A stretch of 48,672 bases of DNA from Clostridia bacterium (GCA_017403265.1 JAFQOJ010000024.1:1-48672); one strand, 5' to 3'; shown: positions 35,536 through 45,972, counted from the stretch's first letter. Numbers and translations are program-made. Notes: a model not told the origin generated them from the letters alone.

Positions 35536-36885
35536 ATGAAAAAAGTTTTATCAATCATTTTTTGTTTAATTTTGGTATTACCTATTATATCGGTAACTGC
35601 CGAAACCGATGAAAATATTAAAACTCTTGGTGTTTTAAGTTATGTGATCGAAAACGGTGAAGTTACTATAACAGACTGTGACACATCAGCAACGGGCACA
35701 GTAGAAGTCCCCCAAGAAATTGAAGGCCTACCTGTTACTGTTATAGGAGATGAAGCTTTTTACGGATGTGAACTTATAGAAAACTTTGTCATTCCAAGCA
35801 CTATTAAACAAATTGGAAGATATGCATTTTCTCAATGCAACAAGCTTGAAAGCATCACTATACCTGATAGTGTTACATATATTGATATTTGTCTTTTCCA
35901 TAGATGTGACTCACTTAAAACGGTTACTTTTTCAAAAAATATTACTTCTATTCCCTATTTAACCTTTTTTGAATGCCATAAATTAGAGCGAATAACCATC
36001 CCCGAAGGAGTTACCGAAATTGGCATAGGTGCATTTAGTTGGAGTTCCATTCAAAGTGTAGATATACCAAGCACACTCAAAAATATGGAAAGAAATGCAT
36101 TTCTAGAATGCAGTAAGCTTAAAAGCATAACCCTTCCTGAAGGCTTAACCAAAATTAACTCCAGCACATTTCAATATTGCGACTCACTCGAAAGCGTAAC
36201 TTTACCCCAAAGCCTTGAAAAAATTGAAAAGAACGCATTCTTTTTTTGCAAAAAGATTACAAGCATAACTTTACCTAAAAATCTTAAAAGTATTGGCGAC
36301 AAAGCCTTTGATAATATAGGTGTTGAAGAAATTGTAGTTCCCGAAGGCGTAACTTACATAGGTAAAGGCGCGTTTTCGCTTTGTGAGAATTTAAAAAAAT
36401 TCACCTTACCCAAAAGTATAAAAACAATTAGACAACAAGTTTTTAAAAATTGTGATTCACTTACCGAAATAAACTACAACGGCTCTAAGGCAGATAGAGA
36501 AAAGATTGAAATTTTTGGTGATAATGAAAAACTAGAATCGATGAAATGGATTTATGCTATTAAATCCCCCGAAAAGCCCGCATCCTCAAAAAAAGAAACC
36601 GCTTCGAAACAAGAAAAACCTAAAAAAGAAAATAATTCTTCTAAAAAAAGCAAAATCACTTCGAGTGAAGAAAGCGTTTCGAAAGAGGAAACAATTTCAA
36701 GTGAAAAATTAGTTTCAAATGAAGAAACCGCCAACGAATCTCAAACCGCCACAACAGGAGAAGAAACAATGAAAAACAAGAAAGAGAACAAAAACAAGCT
36801 TTGGATAGTTATTACCGCCTTTGGCGTTTTAGTTTTGTCGGGCGGAGCTACCTTCTTAATATTAACAAAATTTAAGAAACGCTGA
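35536..36885 (+). CDS. BspA-type leucine-rich repeat surface protein, membrane anchored (first of tandem pair)
   Basis: 449 residues. A Sec signal peptide (MKKVLSIIFCLILVLP...) covers about 1-22. From about 45 to 320 there are some ten LRR_5/BspA repeats of the form C-x-L-x-x-I-x-(I/L)-P-x-x-(L/V)-x-x-I-x-x-x-A-F (for example IPDSVTYID, LPEGLTKIN, LPKNLKSIG). A Ser/Lys/Glu-rich low-complexity linker spans about 330-410, then a membrane helix (LWIVITAFGVLVLSGG) and a basic tail KFKKR. There is no LPxTG, so anchoring is by the helix. Family members mediate adhesion or protein contacts. It shares its plan with the next gene and is probably co-transcribed with it (14-base gap). Confidence 0.9.
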   Translation: MKKVLSIIFCLILVLPIISVTAETDENIKTLGVLSYVIENGEVTITDCDTSATGTVEVPQEIEGLPVTVIGDEAFYGCELIENFVIPSTIKQIGRYAFSQCNKLESITIPDSVTYIDICLFHRCDSLKTVTFSKNITSIPYLTFFECHKLERITIPEGVTEIGIGAFSWSSIQSVDIPSTLKNMERNAFLECSKLKSITLPEGLTKINSSTFQYCDSLESVTLPQSLEKIEKNAFFFCKKITSITLPKNLKSIGDKAFDNIGVEEIVVPEGVTYIGKGAFSLCENLKKFTLPKSIKTIRQQVFKNCDSLTEINYNGSKADREKIEIFGDNEKLESMKWIYAIKSPEKPASSKKETASKQEKPKKENNSSKKSKITSSEESVSKEETISSEKLVSNEETANESQTATTGEETMKNKKENKNKLWIVITAFGVLVLSGGATFLILTKFKKR

Positions 36886-36899
36886 AATGAGGTGTTATT

Positions 36900-38834
36900 A
36901 TGAAAAAATCAATATCTGTTTTTTTAGCAACCGTTCTTTTACTTTGCATATTTTCAGCAAATTTATTAAGCGTAAGCGCCAAAGAAGGTGTTTCAAAATA
37001 TTACGAATATTCTGTTACAAACGGAGAAGCGTGTATTTACCAAATTCATTTAACCGGTGAGGTGAAAATTCCTAAAAAAATTGACGGTTATCCCGTAACG
37101 GCCATTGATGCCGAGCCTGATATAAATCGCGGAATCACATCAATTGTAATCCCCGAAGGCGTTAAAAAAATAGCTCTTTGTTCTTTTGAAAACTGTGATG
37201 AGCTTACAGATATCACCCTGCCTGATAGCTTGGAAAGCATAGGAACAGATGCTTTTAAAGGAACAGGATATTACAACGATAAATCCAACTGGAAAAAGGG
37301 TGTTTTATATATTGGCAATCATTTACTTGCTGCCAAAAGCAGTCTTTCAGGTGAATATAAAATTAAAGAAGGTACTCTTACTATTGCTGATAAAGCCTTT
37401 TATAGCTGCACCGACCTTACCGACCTTACAATCCCAAAAAGCGTAAAAAATGTAGGTAAGCTTTTATTTACTAACTGCGCCCAACTTGAAAACATATCAG
37501 TTTCAAAGGATAACAAGTATTTATCCGCTAAAGATGCAATATTATATAACAAAAACAAAACCGAAGTTCTTACTGCAAGCGGCGGTATAAGCGGAAATAT
37601 AACTCTTCCGAAAACCGTTAAAAGCATCCGTGATAGCGCATTCCAACAGTGCAGCTGTTTTACTGGTATAAAGCTTCCCGAAGGTCTTGAAAAAATTGGG
37701 GATGAAGCCTTTTATGCCTGTACTTCGCTTAAGAAAATCAACATTCCCGACAGCGTAAAAGAAGTAGGTAACTCTATTCTACACGCCACCGAATATTACG
37801 ACACTCAAAGTAATTGGGACAACTATGTACTTTATGTAGACAAGCATCTTGTTGATTCAGACGATATGAATCAGCTAAATGGCGAATACACTGTAAAAGA
37901 CGGAACCTTAACTATCGCTAACGGTAGTTTTTGTTATAGTCAAAAGCTCAAAAAATTAAATATGCCTGATAGTGTTATCTACTTAGGGGCAGAAGCTTTT
38001 TGGGAGTGCACAAAACTTAAAAACATAAAGCTTTCAAAAAATCTTACAAGGTTAAATGCTGCTACTTTTTGGAATTGTGTAAGCTTAGAAAAAGTAAAAT
38101 TGTATAACGGCATTACTGAAATTGGAGCCTCCGCTTTTCGTGACTGTGGCGAGCTTAAAGAAACAAATATACCAAAAAGCGTGAAAAAAATTGGAAATGG
38201 CGCCTATGCAAACTGCCGCTTGATAAGTGAAATAACAATCCCAAAAGGAGTAAAAACAATAGAAGGCGGTGCCTTTAGCGGTTGCCGAGCAATTAAAGAA
38301 ATAGTTGTGCCTAAAACAGTTACCGAAATTGGCAATCGCGCTTTTGCAGAATGCATCTCACTAAAAAAGCTCACCCTGCCGAAAAGCCTAAAAATAATCG
38401 GTAAAAGTGCTTTTCAAGACTGTGGCAAAATTGTAAAGGTGATTTATAAGGGCACAAAAGAAGACCATAAAAAAATAGATATTGGAAAAGATAACTACGG
38501 CTTAACCACTGTACCGTGGACATATAAGCCCGAAAAAACCACTACCTCAAAAAAAGAAACTACTTCTAAAAAGCCTGTAAGTCAGATTTCTAGTAGCAAT
38601 CCCGTTTCAAGTAAAGAAACCGCTACAAGTAAAGAAATAGTTTCAAACGAAGATTTCACTTCGAGCGAGATAACCCCCACCCCGTCACAAACCGAGAATA
38701 ACTCTCAAGCCGATACAAAACCCGAGAATAAGCAAAAAAGTATTTTAGTTATATGGATTTTTGTTGCGGCTATAATACTCGGTGCGGCGAGCGGATTTAT
38801 GGCATTTTCACTTACTAACAAAAAGAAAAATTAA
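36900..38834 (+). CDS. BspA-type leucine-rich repeat surface protein, membrane anchored (second of tandem pair)
   Basis: 644 residues with the same plan as the preceding gene but a longer repeat region. Signal peptide about 1-26, LRR_5 repeats about 60-520 (LPDSLESIG, IPKSVKNVG, LPEGLEKIG, IPKGVKTIE), a Ser/Thr/Lys linker about 545-610 (TTSKKETTSKKP), a membrane helix about 616-637 and a lysine-rich tail NKKKN. Two interspersed blocks (YYNDKSNWKKGVLYIGNHLL and YYDTQSNWDNYVLYVDKHLV) are near copies about 170 residues apart, showing internal duplication. Function is likely surface binding. The gene ends at a convergent terminator shared with uvrA. Confidence 0.9.
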   Translation: MKKSISVFLATVLLLCIFSANLLSVSAKEGVSKYYEYSVTNGEACIYQIHLTGEVKIPKKIDGYPVTAIDAEPDINRGITSIVIPEGVKKIALCSFENCDELTDITLPDSLESIGTDAFKGTGYYNDKSNWKKGVLYIGNHLLAAKSSLSGEYKIKEGTLTIADKAFYSCTDLTDLTIPKSVKNVGKLLFTNCAQLENISVSKDNKYLSAKDAILYNKNKTEVLTASGGISGNITLPKTVKSIRDSAFQQCSCFTGIKLPEGLEKIGDEAFYACTSLKKINIPDSVKEVGNSILHATEYYDTQSNWDNYVLYVDKHLVDSDDMNQLNGEYTVKDGTLTIANGSFCYSQKLKKLNMPDSVIYLGAEAFWECTKLKNIKLSKNLTRLNAATFWNCVSLEKVKLYNGITEIGASAFRDCGELKETNIPKSVKKIGNGAYANCRLISEITIPKGVKTIEGGAFSGCRAIKEIVVPKTVTEIGNRAFAECISLKKLTLPKSLKIIGKSAFQDCGKIVKVIYKGTKEDHKKIDIGKDNYGLTTVPWTYKPEKTTTSKKETTSKKPVSQISSSNPVSSKETATSKEIVSNEDFTSSEITPTPSQTENNSQADTKPENKQKSILVIWIFVAAIILGAASGFMAFSLTNKKKN

Positions 38835-38839
38835 CCTGT

Positions 38840-38880
38840 AAAGCACAAACCCCGTGGATTCCACGGGGTTTGTGCTTTAT
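38840..38880. terminator. Convergent terminator between LRR gene and uvrA
   Basis: An 18-bp perfect inverted repeat (AAAGCACAAACCCCGTGG with its complement, 3-base loop ATT). The uvrA stop codon lies at the edge of the stem, so it serves both strands. Confidence 0.92.
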
Positions 38881-41717
38881 TTTAATACTTTTTTGAGAAA
38901 CTGCCCTGTATATGATTTTTCACACTCTGCAACCTTTTCAGGTGTGCCTGTGCACACAACAGTACCGCCTTTATCTCCACCTTCGGGGCCTAAATCAACA
39001 ATATAGTCAGCAGTCTTAATAACATCAAGATTATGCTCTATCACAAGCACTGTATTGCCTGCATCAACAAACCTTTGAAGCACATCAATAAGCTTGTGAA
39101 CATCAGCAGTATGCAGTCCCGTAGTTGGCTCATCAAGAATATAAATAGTCTTACCCGTACTACGTTTAGAAAGCTCTGTCGCAAGCTTTACGCGCTGAGC
39201 TTCACCGCCCGAAAGGGTTGTTGCGGGCTGACCTATTTTAATATAGCCAAGACCTACATCATAAAGTGTTTTTAGCTTACGGTGAATTTTGGGTATGCTT
39301 TCAAAGAAGTACATACCCTCCTCTACCGTCATTTCAAGCACATCGTAAATACTTTTACCCTTGTATTTTACACTCAAGGTTTCGCGGTTATAGCGCTTGC
39401 CCTCGCACACTTCACATGGAACATAAATGTCGGGTAAAAAGTGCATTTCTATCTTTAAAATACCATCACCCTGACAGGCTTCACAGCGGCCGCCCTTAAC
39501 ATTAAAAGAAAAACGACCTGCACTGTATCCGTGCATTTTAGCATCCTTAGTTGCGGCAAATAATTCACGGATATCACCAAAAACTCCCGTATAGGTTGCA
39601 GGGTTGGAACGCGGTGTTCTTCCTATGGGTGCTTGGTCAATATTTATAACCTTATCTAAGCTTTCAATACCATCAATTGACTTGTATTTGCCCGCAAAGG
39701 TTTTAGCTTTGTTTAGCTTATTGGCTAAAACATTATACAAAATATCATTTACAAGTGAAGATTTACCGCTTCCCGAAACACCTGTAATACACGAAAAAGT
39801 ACCAAGCGGAATTTTAACATTTATATTCTTAAGGTTATTTTCAGCGGCACCTTTCACAGTAAGGCTATTGCCATTACCCTTACGGCGATTTTTTGGAATT
39901 GGTATTTGTTTTCTACCGTAAAGATAATCAGATGTAATAGATTCGGTACAGCTTTCTAAATCTTCAAGCTCGCCCGAAAACACAACTTCACCGCCGTGAA
40001 TACCCGCACCCGGACCAATATCCAAAACATAATCCGCTGCACGCATTGTATCTTCATCGTGTTCAACTACAATTACGGTATTGCCAAGGTCACGCAATCT
40101 TTTTAAGGTTGCAATAAGGCGGTCATTATCCCTTTGGTGAAGACCGATACTTGGCTCGTCAAGGATATATAAAACACCCATTAACGAAGAGCCTATTTGG
40201 GTAGCTAAGCGTATCCTCTGACTTTCTCCTCCCGACAAAGTACCAGAAGAACGCGAAAGGTTAAGGTAATCAAGTCCCACACTTTGCAAAAAGGTTAATC
40301 TTTCCCTTATTTCCTTTAAAATTGGCTTTGCTATCATACTGTCGCGGGCTGAAAACTCGAGCGAATTTATAAAATCCAATTCGGCACTTACCGACATATC
40401 GCAAAATTCCATAATATTTTTGCCGCCAACAGTCACCGCCAAATATTCACGCTTTAGTCTGTCACCGTAGCAGTCGGGACAGGGCGACTCGGTCATATAG
40501 CTTTCAATCTCGTTACGCGCATAATCACTTGTAGTGTTTTTATAACGGCGTTCAAGGTTATTTATAACACCTTCAAACTCGGCATAATAGGTGCCGCCAC
40601 CAAAATCGGTATTGCGTATAAGCTTGATTTTCTGACCGTTTGTACCGTATAAAACCGCATTTTTAGCTTCTTTTGGTAAATCCTTATAAGGTGAGTTTAT
40701 ATCAAATTCGTAAAATTCCGCAAGACCACGGTAGTACATTTCGGCAATAGAAGATGCATCAGGATTAAACCAAGTGTTTACACCCCAACCCGATGCCTTA
40801 ATAGCACCGTCAAGCAAGGATTTTTCTTCATCATAAATTACAAGCTCGGGATTCACTTTCATAAACATACCAAGTCCCGTACAGGTAGGACAGGCACCAA
40901 AAGGACTGTTAAATGAGAACATTGTAGGTGTCAATTCGGGTATGCTTATACCGTGCTCATCACATGCATAGGTTTGAGAAAACTGTATCTCTTCCCCGCC
41001 TATAACATCAACAGCAATAAGACCGCCCGAAAGGTTTACAGCGGTTTCAATACTATCGGTAAGGCGCGACACAATATCCGCCTTAATAACAAGACGGTCT
41101 ACTATAACTTCAATCCAATGCTTTTTGTTTTTCTCAAGCTTAATTTCATCAGCCAAATCAAAAATATTGCCGTCAATTCGCGCTCTTACATATCCTTGCT
41201 TTTTAATGTTTTCAAGCTCTTTTTTATATTCGCCCTTTCTCCCCTTTACAATGGGCGATAAAATTTGAATTTTACTGCCTTCCTGCAGTTTCATAACCAC
41301 ATCTACAATCTGGTCGGTAGTTTGTTGGGAAATTTCCTTACCGCAAATTGGACAGTGCGGTACACCCACACGTGCGTATAAAAGACGCAAATAGTCGTAA
41401 ATTTCGGTAACAGTACCTACCGTTGACCGCGGATTTTTGGATGTTGTCTTCTGGTCGATAGATATTGCGGGCGAAAGACCTTCAATAACCTCTACATTAG
41501 GCTTTTCCATTTGCCCTAAAAATTGGCGCGCATAGGAAGACAGCGATTCAACATACCGCCTTTGACCTTCGGCATAAATGGTATCGAATGCTAATGAAGA
41601 TTTACCGCTGCCTGATAGACCTGTAAAAACCACAAGCTTATCGCGCGGAATTTCTACATCAATATTTTTTAAATTGTGCTCGTTAGCACCTTTTATAACA
41701 ATCTTTTCGTTAGCCAA
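38877..41717 (-). CDS. uvrA: Excinuclease ABC subunit A
   Basis: 946 residues, the damage-recognition ATPase of nucleotide excision repair. ABC domain I has Walker [10 protein letters not shown] (K39), with a zinc module CPICGKE and another [15 protein letters not shown], plus signature LSGGESQRI and [12 protein letters not shown]. Domain II has GVSGSGKSS near 645, a [16 protein letters not shown] zinc finger, LSGGEAQRV and [12 protein letters not shown]. Full length. It follows uvrB by 3 bases, an operon. Confidence 0.97.
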   Translation of the reverse strand: MANEKIVIKGANEHNLKNIDVEIPRDKLVVFTGLSGSGKSSLAFDTIYAEGQRRYVESLSSYARQFLGQMEKPNVEVIEGLSPAISIDQKTTSKNPRSTVGTVTEIYDYLRLLYARVGVPHCPICGKEISQQTTDQIVDVVMKLQEGSKIQILSPIVKGRKGEYKKELENIKKQGYVRARIDGNIFDLADEIKLEKNKKHWIEVIVDRLVIKADIVSRLTDSIETAVNLSGGLIAVDVIGGEEIQFSQTYACDEHGISIPELTPTMFSFNSPFGACPTCTGLGMFMKVNPELVIYDEEKSLLDGAIKASGWGVNTWFNPDASSIAEMYYRGLAEFYEFDINSPYKDLPKEAKNAVLYGTNGQKIKLIRNTDFGGGTYYAEFEGVINNLERRYKNTTSDYARNEIESYMTESPCPDCYGDRLKREYLAVTVGGKNIMEFCDMSVSAELDFINSLEFSARDSMIAKPILKEIRERLTFLQSVGLDYLNLSRSSGTLSGGESQRIRLATQIGSSLMGVLYILDEPSIGLHQRDNDRLIATLKRLRDLGNTVIVVEHDEDTMRAADYVLDIGPGAGIHGGEVVFSGELEDLESCTESITSDYLYGRKQIPIPKNRRKGNGNSLTVKGAAENNLKNINVKIPLGTFSCITGVSGSGKSSLVNDILYNVLANKLNKAKTFAGKYKSIDGIESLDKVINIDQAPIGRTPRSNPATYTGVFGDIRELFAATKDAKMHGYSAGRFSFNVKGGRCEACQGDGILKIEMHFLPDIYVPCEVCEGKRYNRETLSVKYKGKSIYDVLEMTVEEGMYFFESIPKIHRKLKTLYDVGLGYIKIGQPATTLSGGEAQRVKLATELSKRSTGKTIYILDEPTTGLHTADVHKLIDVLQRFVDAGNTVLVIEHNLDVIKTADYIVDLGPEGGDKGGTVVCTGTPEKVAECEKSYTGQFLKKVLK

Positions 41718-41720
41718 TTA

Positions 41721-43676
41721 CTAACCCTTCCTTAGCTTGTTAATTTTATCTCGCAAAGTTGCGGCATACTCAAATTCAAGTATCTTTGCCGCCGCTTTCA
41801 TTTCTGCCGTTAAGCGCTTAATTTCGGCTTCGCGCTCAATTTTAGACATTTTAGAAACGGTTTTATCCTTAACCTTTGTACCAATTTCAAGCACTTCGTG
41901 AACGCCCTTTGTAATTGTCTTTGGAACTATACCGTTTTGCTCGTTATATTTCATTTGAATAGCGCGTCGGCGCTCGGTTTCCCTTATGGCATTTTCCATT
42001 GAACGCGTAACACTGTCGGCATACATTATAACCTGACCATTAGCGTTGCGCGCGGCACGGCCTATAGTCTGCACAAGTGAAGTTTCACTGCGTAAAAAAC
42101 CTTCCTTATCGGCATCAAGTATTGCCACAAGCGATACTTCAGGTATATCCAACCCTTCGCGCAAAAGGTTAATACCTACCAAAACATCAAATTCCCCTAA
42201 GCGCAAATCGCGGATAATTTCCATTCGCTCAATGGTATCAATATCATAATGCATATACTTAACCTTAATATCAAGTTCAGACAAGAAATCGGTTAAATCT
42301 TCAGCCATTTTTTTGGTTAAGGTGGTTATTAAAACGCGTTCTTTGCGCTCAATACGAATATTGATTTCGCCTACCAAATCATCAATTTGTCCATCAGATG
42401 GGCGCACAGATACTTCGGGGTCTAAAAGACCTGTAGGACGGATAACCTGTTCGGTAATCTGCGCCGCTTTTTCTTTTTCAAAATCACCAGGGGTTGCCGA
42501 TACAAACACTGCTTGATTTATGTGACTGTAAAATTCCTCAAAATTTAAAGGGCGGTTATCAAAAGCCGAAGGCAAACGGAAACCGTATTCTACAAGATTT
42601 TCTTTTCTGGCTCTGTCACCGCCATACATACCCCTAACCTGCGGTAATGTAACGTGCGATTCGTCGACAAAAAGCAAAAAATCATCAGGGAAATAGTCTA
42701 AAAGTGTAGACGGTGTACTACCTTTAGGACGGCGAGATAATACACGCGAATAGTTTTCTATACCCTTACAGGTGCCGATTTCTCGTAGCATTTCTATATC
42801 ATACTCTGTACGTTGACGTATGCGCTGAGCCTCTAAAAGTTTTTGGTTATCAATAAAAAAGCGTTCACGCTCTTCCATCTCTTGCTTTAACTCCGCCAAA
42901 GCTTCTTCAAGCTTGTCTTGCGGGACAATATAATGCGATGCAGGATAAATCGCAATATGAGAAAGTAAGGCTTTCACTTCACCAGTTACGATGTTTATTT
43001 CGCATATTCGGTCAATTTCATCGCCAAAAAATTCAATTCTTACCGCATTTTCCATTGAATAAGCAGGAAAAATTTCTACAGTATCACCGCGAACACGGAA
43101 CTTATTGCGAACAAAGTTTATATCGTTACGCTCGTACTGTAAATCTACTAATTTTAGTATTAACTCATCACGCGATTTTACCATACCCTGACGTAAGGAT
43201 ATTACCATATTTCTATAATCAATAGGGTTACCAAGCGAATATATACACGAAACCGAAGCAACGATTATAACATCGCGCCTTTCGGATAAAGCACAGGTTG
43301 CGCTATGGCGAAGCTTGTCTATTTCGTCATTTATAGAAGAATCCTTTTCAATATAGGTGTCACTTCCGGGTATATACGCTTCAGGCTGATAATAATCGTA
43401 ATAGGAAACAAAATATTCCACCGCATTTTCGGGGAAGAATTCGCGGAACTCACTACAAAGTTGTGCGGCAAGAGTTTTGTTGTGAGCAAGAACAAGGGTT
43501 GGACGGTTTACTTTTTCAATAATATTCGCCATTGTAAAGGTTTTACCCGAACCGGTAACACCCAAGAGTACCTGTTCTCTATCGCCACGGTTAATACCTT
43601 CAACCAATTCGGCAATTGCTTTCGGTTGGTCACCGGTTGGCTTATAATTCGAATGTAAAATGAACTTATCCGGCAC
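41721..43676 (-). CDS. uvrB: Excinuclease ABC subunit B (intact copy)
   Basis: 651 residues, the helicase-like damage verifier of nucleotide excision repair. P-loop GVTGSGKT (K45), beta-hairpin region [15 protein letters not shown] near residue 92, DESH Walker B near 335, helicase motif [20 protein letters not shown] near 505, QTIGRAARN, and a C-terminal UVR motif ([17 protein letters not shown]) for UvrC contact. GTG start with AGGAGGTG 5 bases ahead. A truncated second 5' end lies at 47.4-47.65 kb and shares 120 identical bases with 43398-43517. Confidence 0.97.
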   Translation of the reverse strand: MPDKFILHSNYKPTGDQPKAIAELVEGINRGDREQVLLGVTGSGKTFTMANIIEKVNRPTLVLAHNKTLAAQLCSEFREFFPENAVEYFVSYYDYYQPEAYIPGSDTYIEKDSSINDEIDKLRHSATCALSERRDVIIVASVSCIYSLGNPIDYRNMVISLRQGMVKSRDELILKLVDLQYERNDINFVRNKFRVRGDTVEIFPAYSMENAVRIEFFGDEIDRICEINIVTGEVKALLSHIAIYPASHYIVPQDKLEEALAELKQEMEERERFFIDNQKLLEAQRIRQRTEYDIEMLREIGTCKGIENYSRVLSRRPKGSTPSTLLDYFPDDFLLFVDESHVTLPQVRGMYGGDRARKENLVEYGFRLPSAFDNRPLNFEEFYSHINQAVFVSATPGDFEKEKAAQITEQVIRPTGLLDPEVSVRPSDGQIDDLVGEINIRIERKERVLITTLTKKMAEDLTDFLSELDIKVKYMHYDIDTIERMEIIRDLRLGEFDVLVGINLLREGLDIPEVSLVAILDADKEGFLRSETSLVQTIGRAARNANGQVIMYADSVTRSMENAIRETERRRAIQMKYNEQNGIVPKTITKGVHEVLEIGTKVKDKTVSKMSKIEREAEIKRLTAEMKAAAKILEFEYAATLRDKINKLRKG

Positions 43677-43774
43677 GCTCTCACCTCCTCATTATGCTTA
43701 TTATAGGCACGATACAAACTCAAAATTCGTGTAATTTTTCTTTGAATTTTTACTCTTTTTTTGCTCGAAAATGC

Positions 43775-43803
43775 CATTACACGAATTTTGGTCACAAATT
43801 TAT
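43775..43803 (+). repeat. 29-bp direct repeat, left copy
   Basis: Matches 47261-47289 in the same orientation with one mismatch. It begins CATTACACGAATTT and ends GGTCACAAATTTAT. The two copies flank about 3.46 kb of unrecognised genes. Confidence 0.85.
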
Positions 43804-43900
43804 ATGAAATCAGCACAATAAACTCATATAAAATATGATAAAACTACACAACAAAATTCATGTAATTTGAGTACATTATAACACATAAATTTCAATAAGT

Positions 43901-43936
43901 AAATAAAAGAGCAGATACTTTTTTTGCATCCACTCT
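43901..43936 (-). terminator. Possible terminator of a decayed minus-strand gene
   Basis: AGAGTGGAT with ATCTGCTCT (two G-T pairs) followed by TTTTATTT on the minus strand, just past the remnant reading frame at 43944-44051. Confidence 0.5.
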
Positions 43937-43943
43937 CCTATTT

Positions 43944-44051
43944 TTACATCAAATTTTCAAAGGCTTCCCTAACATCAAAATCACTAAGGTCAAGTATATT
44001 GCCTTCTTTAATAAATTTATCCGTTTCTTTACACACAAAATTAAAATGCGT
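43944..44051 (-). pseudogene. C-terminal remnant of an unrecognised gene
   Basis: An open stretch of about 35 codons ending in TAA, with no start codon, that translates as a plausible acidic protein tail (KEGNILDLSDFDVREAFENL). It is followed by a terminator-like hairpin. Family not recognised. It may be chance, but the terminator placement suggests a truncated gene. Confidence 0.3.
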
Positions 44052-44102
44052 TCAAACAAACATAATCTACTTATATCTATTGTAAAGCGTTTATATTTCC
44101 TC

Positions 44103-44130
44103 TTGAATATTATGGTATATATGATATAAT
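44103..44130 (+). promoter_or_regulatory. Promoter of the lipoprotein gene
   Basis: TTGAAT (44103-44108), a 16-base spacer and TATAAT (44125-44130). Downstream, ATATTCGAT and TTCGATATA form a loose inverted repeat before the ribosome site. Confidence 0.7.
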
Positions 44131-44191
44131 AAAATCAAGATATTCGATCCTATATATTTGAATTTGTTCGATATAAGAAAGGGGTACCATT

Positions 44192-45040
44192 ATGAAAAAA
44201 TCGATTATATCATTAATTCTTATTTTCGCGCTTTCGTTCGTTTGTGTTGGATGTAAAGAATCAAATGTATCTTCTCAAAAGGAAGATTCAACTTCTGTAC
44301 CTATCATTAAAAAGACGCAATATATGACACACACCGAAGAGCAAACCTTTGAATGGAAGTGCGATATAGCCCCCTCCAATATAAAAGATTACACCGGTAG
44401 TCCTATAGAAGGCTTTTTTATTACCAATGGCGGTGAACTGTACGAGTACGACATATCCAAGACCTTCCTGGAAACAAAAAAATGCTACCGAAAAATCGAA
44501 ACGGACCTAAAAATCCAGTATATATATTATCATTTTCAGTTTGATAGGTTTTCCGTTCTTACCGAAGATTTTAAAACCTATATCTATAACTCAGAAAATA
44601 AAACCTTTACAAACGTAAATACAGGTTTTGAGGACGTAATAAAAACTTTCGACACGCAAGGCACAATATTCAACTGGTCAAACACCAATTTTGACACTTC
44701 GTATTTTTGGTTTATCGACCGCGAAGGAAACGTATACACAGTTGACCAAACCGAAGCTTATCAATCCAAAAGCGAAAAGTATGAAAAAATTTTAAAATGT
44801 AAATTGCCTTTTGATGAAGAAATTGTATCTGCCAATTTAGGGGTTATAAAAACCAAAAACAGCTACTATATATTCAATTCAAAAGAAAACTGCTATAATT
44901 TAAGTACTGAAGCCACCGCAGCATATGATAACATTGCTTTTTTAAACGACTATCTTGTTATGTATAAAGACGACCCAGTTCATATTTATGATCATCTTCT
45001 TGTGAATACAGTCACACTGGATTATTATTACGAGCCTTAA
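44192..45040 (+). CDS. Unrecognised lipoprotein
   Basis: 282 residues. The N-terminus is a lipoprotein signal (MKKSIISLILIFALSFVCVGC) with the lipidation cysteine at 21. The mature protein is rich in aromatic residues and has repeated beta-like segments (GGELYEYDISKTF, FKTYIYNSENKTF, REGNVYTVDQTE, NSYYIFNSKENCYN). These suggest a small beta-propeller or sheet repeat domain, though no family is recognised. AAAGGGG precedes the ATG. It is the first gene of the accessory island and has its own promoter. Function unknown. Confidence 0.75.
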   Translation: MKKSIISLILIFALSFVCVGCKESNVSSQKEDSTSVPIIKKTQYMTHTEEQTFEWKCDIAPSNIKDYTGSPIEGFFITNGGELYEYDISKTFLETKKCYRKIETDLKIQYIYYHFQFDRFSVLTEDFKTYIYNSENKTFTNVNTGFEDVIKTFDTQGTIFNWSNTNFDTSYFWFIDREGNVYTVDQTEAYQSKSEKYEKILKCKLPFDEEIVSANLGVIKTKNSYYIFNSKENCYNLSTEATAAYDNIAFLNDYLVMYKDDPVHIYDHLLVNTVTLDYYYEP

Positions 45041-45158
45041 AATAATATCTATATAAATCATAAAAGGAAAACCAACATACAATGTCACAACATAAGACAC
45101 AAATAAACAAAACCATCCTCTGCATTCTATTTTGTGCCATTTAATAGGAGATATTACT

Positions 45159-45719
45159 GTGAAATCGAATATATTTAGAAAAGTTATTAACGAAGAATAT
45201 ATCGAAATTAATAAAAGTGTATCTAAAACCATAGAACAATTATGCGAGTTATATGGCACCGTTAGAGAATCGCTGCCATTTGATGCCAAAGTAATCTTTG
45301 ATTGTTCAAAAAAAGGCAAAATCAAACTTAGAACGTATATGATGCCCGGTTTGTCGCATCGAAGACCCGATCGCTACTTTCCGTTACATAAAATATACGG
45401 ACGCGTCATTTCAAAAGATAATAAAACATACGTAAAAATCATCTCTGTATACAACAGATTAAATTTATGTTTCCAATATCTTCTTTTATCTTCAGGTGTT
45501 TTACTTGACTTGATATACATTTTGATAACAATACCCAAAGAAAGATTTGTTCCTGCGTTTTTTATTCCTTTCACAATACTCATTACTATCGGCACTATCG
45601 CCACTTTATGTAGGTATACACCTAAATCGCAACAAAAAAAGAGGGATTTAGTGTTATTGTCCGCTATGAGAGATGAGATTATAAAGCGCATAAAAATGAT
45701 CGAAGCGTGGCCTGATTAA
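45159..45719 (+). CDS. Unrecognised two-helix membrane protein
   Basis: 186 residues from a GTG at 45159 with AGGAG 8 bases ahead (no ATG option gives a ribosome site). The first ~100 residues are soluble and basic, with a strand-rich segment (KIYGRVISKDNKTYVKIISVYN). Two membrane helices follow, at about 106-126 and 132-152, and then a lysine/arginine-rich tail (KSQQKKRDLVLL). No family is recognised. The order of domains is the reverse of the other island membrane protein (45973), where the helices come before the soluble domain. Confidence 0.65.
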   Translation: MKSNIFRKVINEEYIEINKSVSKTIEQLCELYGTVRESLPFDAKVIFDCSKKGKIKLRTYMMPGLSHRRPDRYFPLHKIYGRVISKDNKTYVKIISVYNRLNLCFQYLLLSSGVLLDLIYILITIPKERFVPAFFIPFTILITIGTIATLCRYTPKSQQKKRDLVLLSAMRDEIIKRIKMIEAWPD

Positions 45720-45747
45720 TAAATGCATTCTACTCATCATTAAAATA

Positions 45748-45787
45748 TATTTAATAATATATAACCCCGACAATTTAAGTCAGGGTT
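45748..45787 (+). terminator. Hairpin after the 45159 gene
   Basis: ATATAACCCCGAC-AATTTAA-GTCAGGGTTATAT, a stem with one C-A mismatch and no T-run. Terminator function is uncertain. Confidence 0.45.
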
Positions 45788-45964
45788 ATATACCAAAAAT
45801 ATCCGAATGTTAATTGTGTTGAACACGCCTATTTCTTAGGCGATGCGCCCGAATTCGGCAAAAAGCCTTTTGGAGAAAGTAAAGTCACCATTCACTACAA
45901 AAATGGTGCTAAAGGCTGGGATAAAACCGGTCTAGAAGAATGGTATACACTTGTAGAGGAGTAA
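45776..45964 (+). pseudogene. C-terminal remnant of a BspA-type LRR protein
   Basis: An open frame of about 60 codons with no usable start. It translates as AYFLGDAPEFGKKPFGES, then VTIHYKNGAKGWDKTGLEEW, and stops. This is the characteristic end of LRR_5/BspA-type surface proteins, where the last repeat reads A-Y-F-x-G-x-A-P and is followed by an I-x-Y-x-x-G-x-x-G-W element. The rest of that gene is absent. It shows that the island once held, or took up, a surface protein gene unlike the two intact ones, which lack this ending. Confidence 0.7.
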
Positions 45965-45972
45965 AAAACGAT

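Larger units (their letters stand above)
43677..44191. other. Intergenic region with three ATTCGTGTAAT-type motifs
   Basis: A gap of about 515 bases. AAAATTCGTGTAAT occurs near 43722, its inverse ATTACACGAATTTT at 43776-43789 and a variant AAAATTCATGTAAT near 43853. The first two could form a 14-bp stem around a 40-base loop. No classical LexA (GAAC-N4-GTTC) box is evident upstream of uvrB. The rest holds a decayed gene end and the promoter of the lipoprotein gene, listed separately. Confidence 0.6.

Noticed and set aside
41046-41261. Plus-strand ORF opposite uvrA
   Set aside because: uvrA is full length with all motifs in the opposite frame.
43508-43816. A minus-strand ORF of 102 codons over the uvrB start
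   Set aside because: It is out of frame with uvrB and covers its ribosome site and leader; no family resemblance.
43677-43900. LexA/SOS box upstream of uvrB
   Set aside because: No GAAC-N4-GTTC type palindrome was found; the repeated ATTCGTGTAAT motif is reported separately without an SOS claim.
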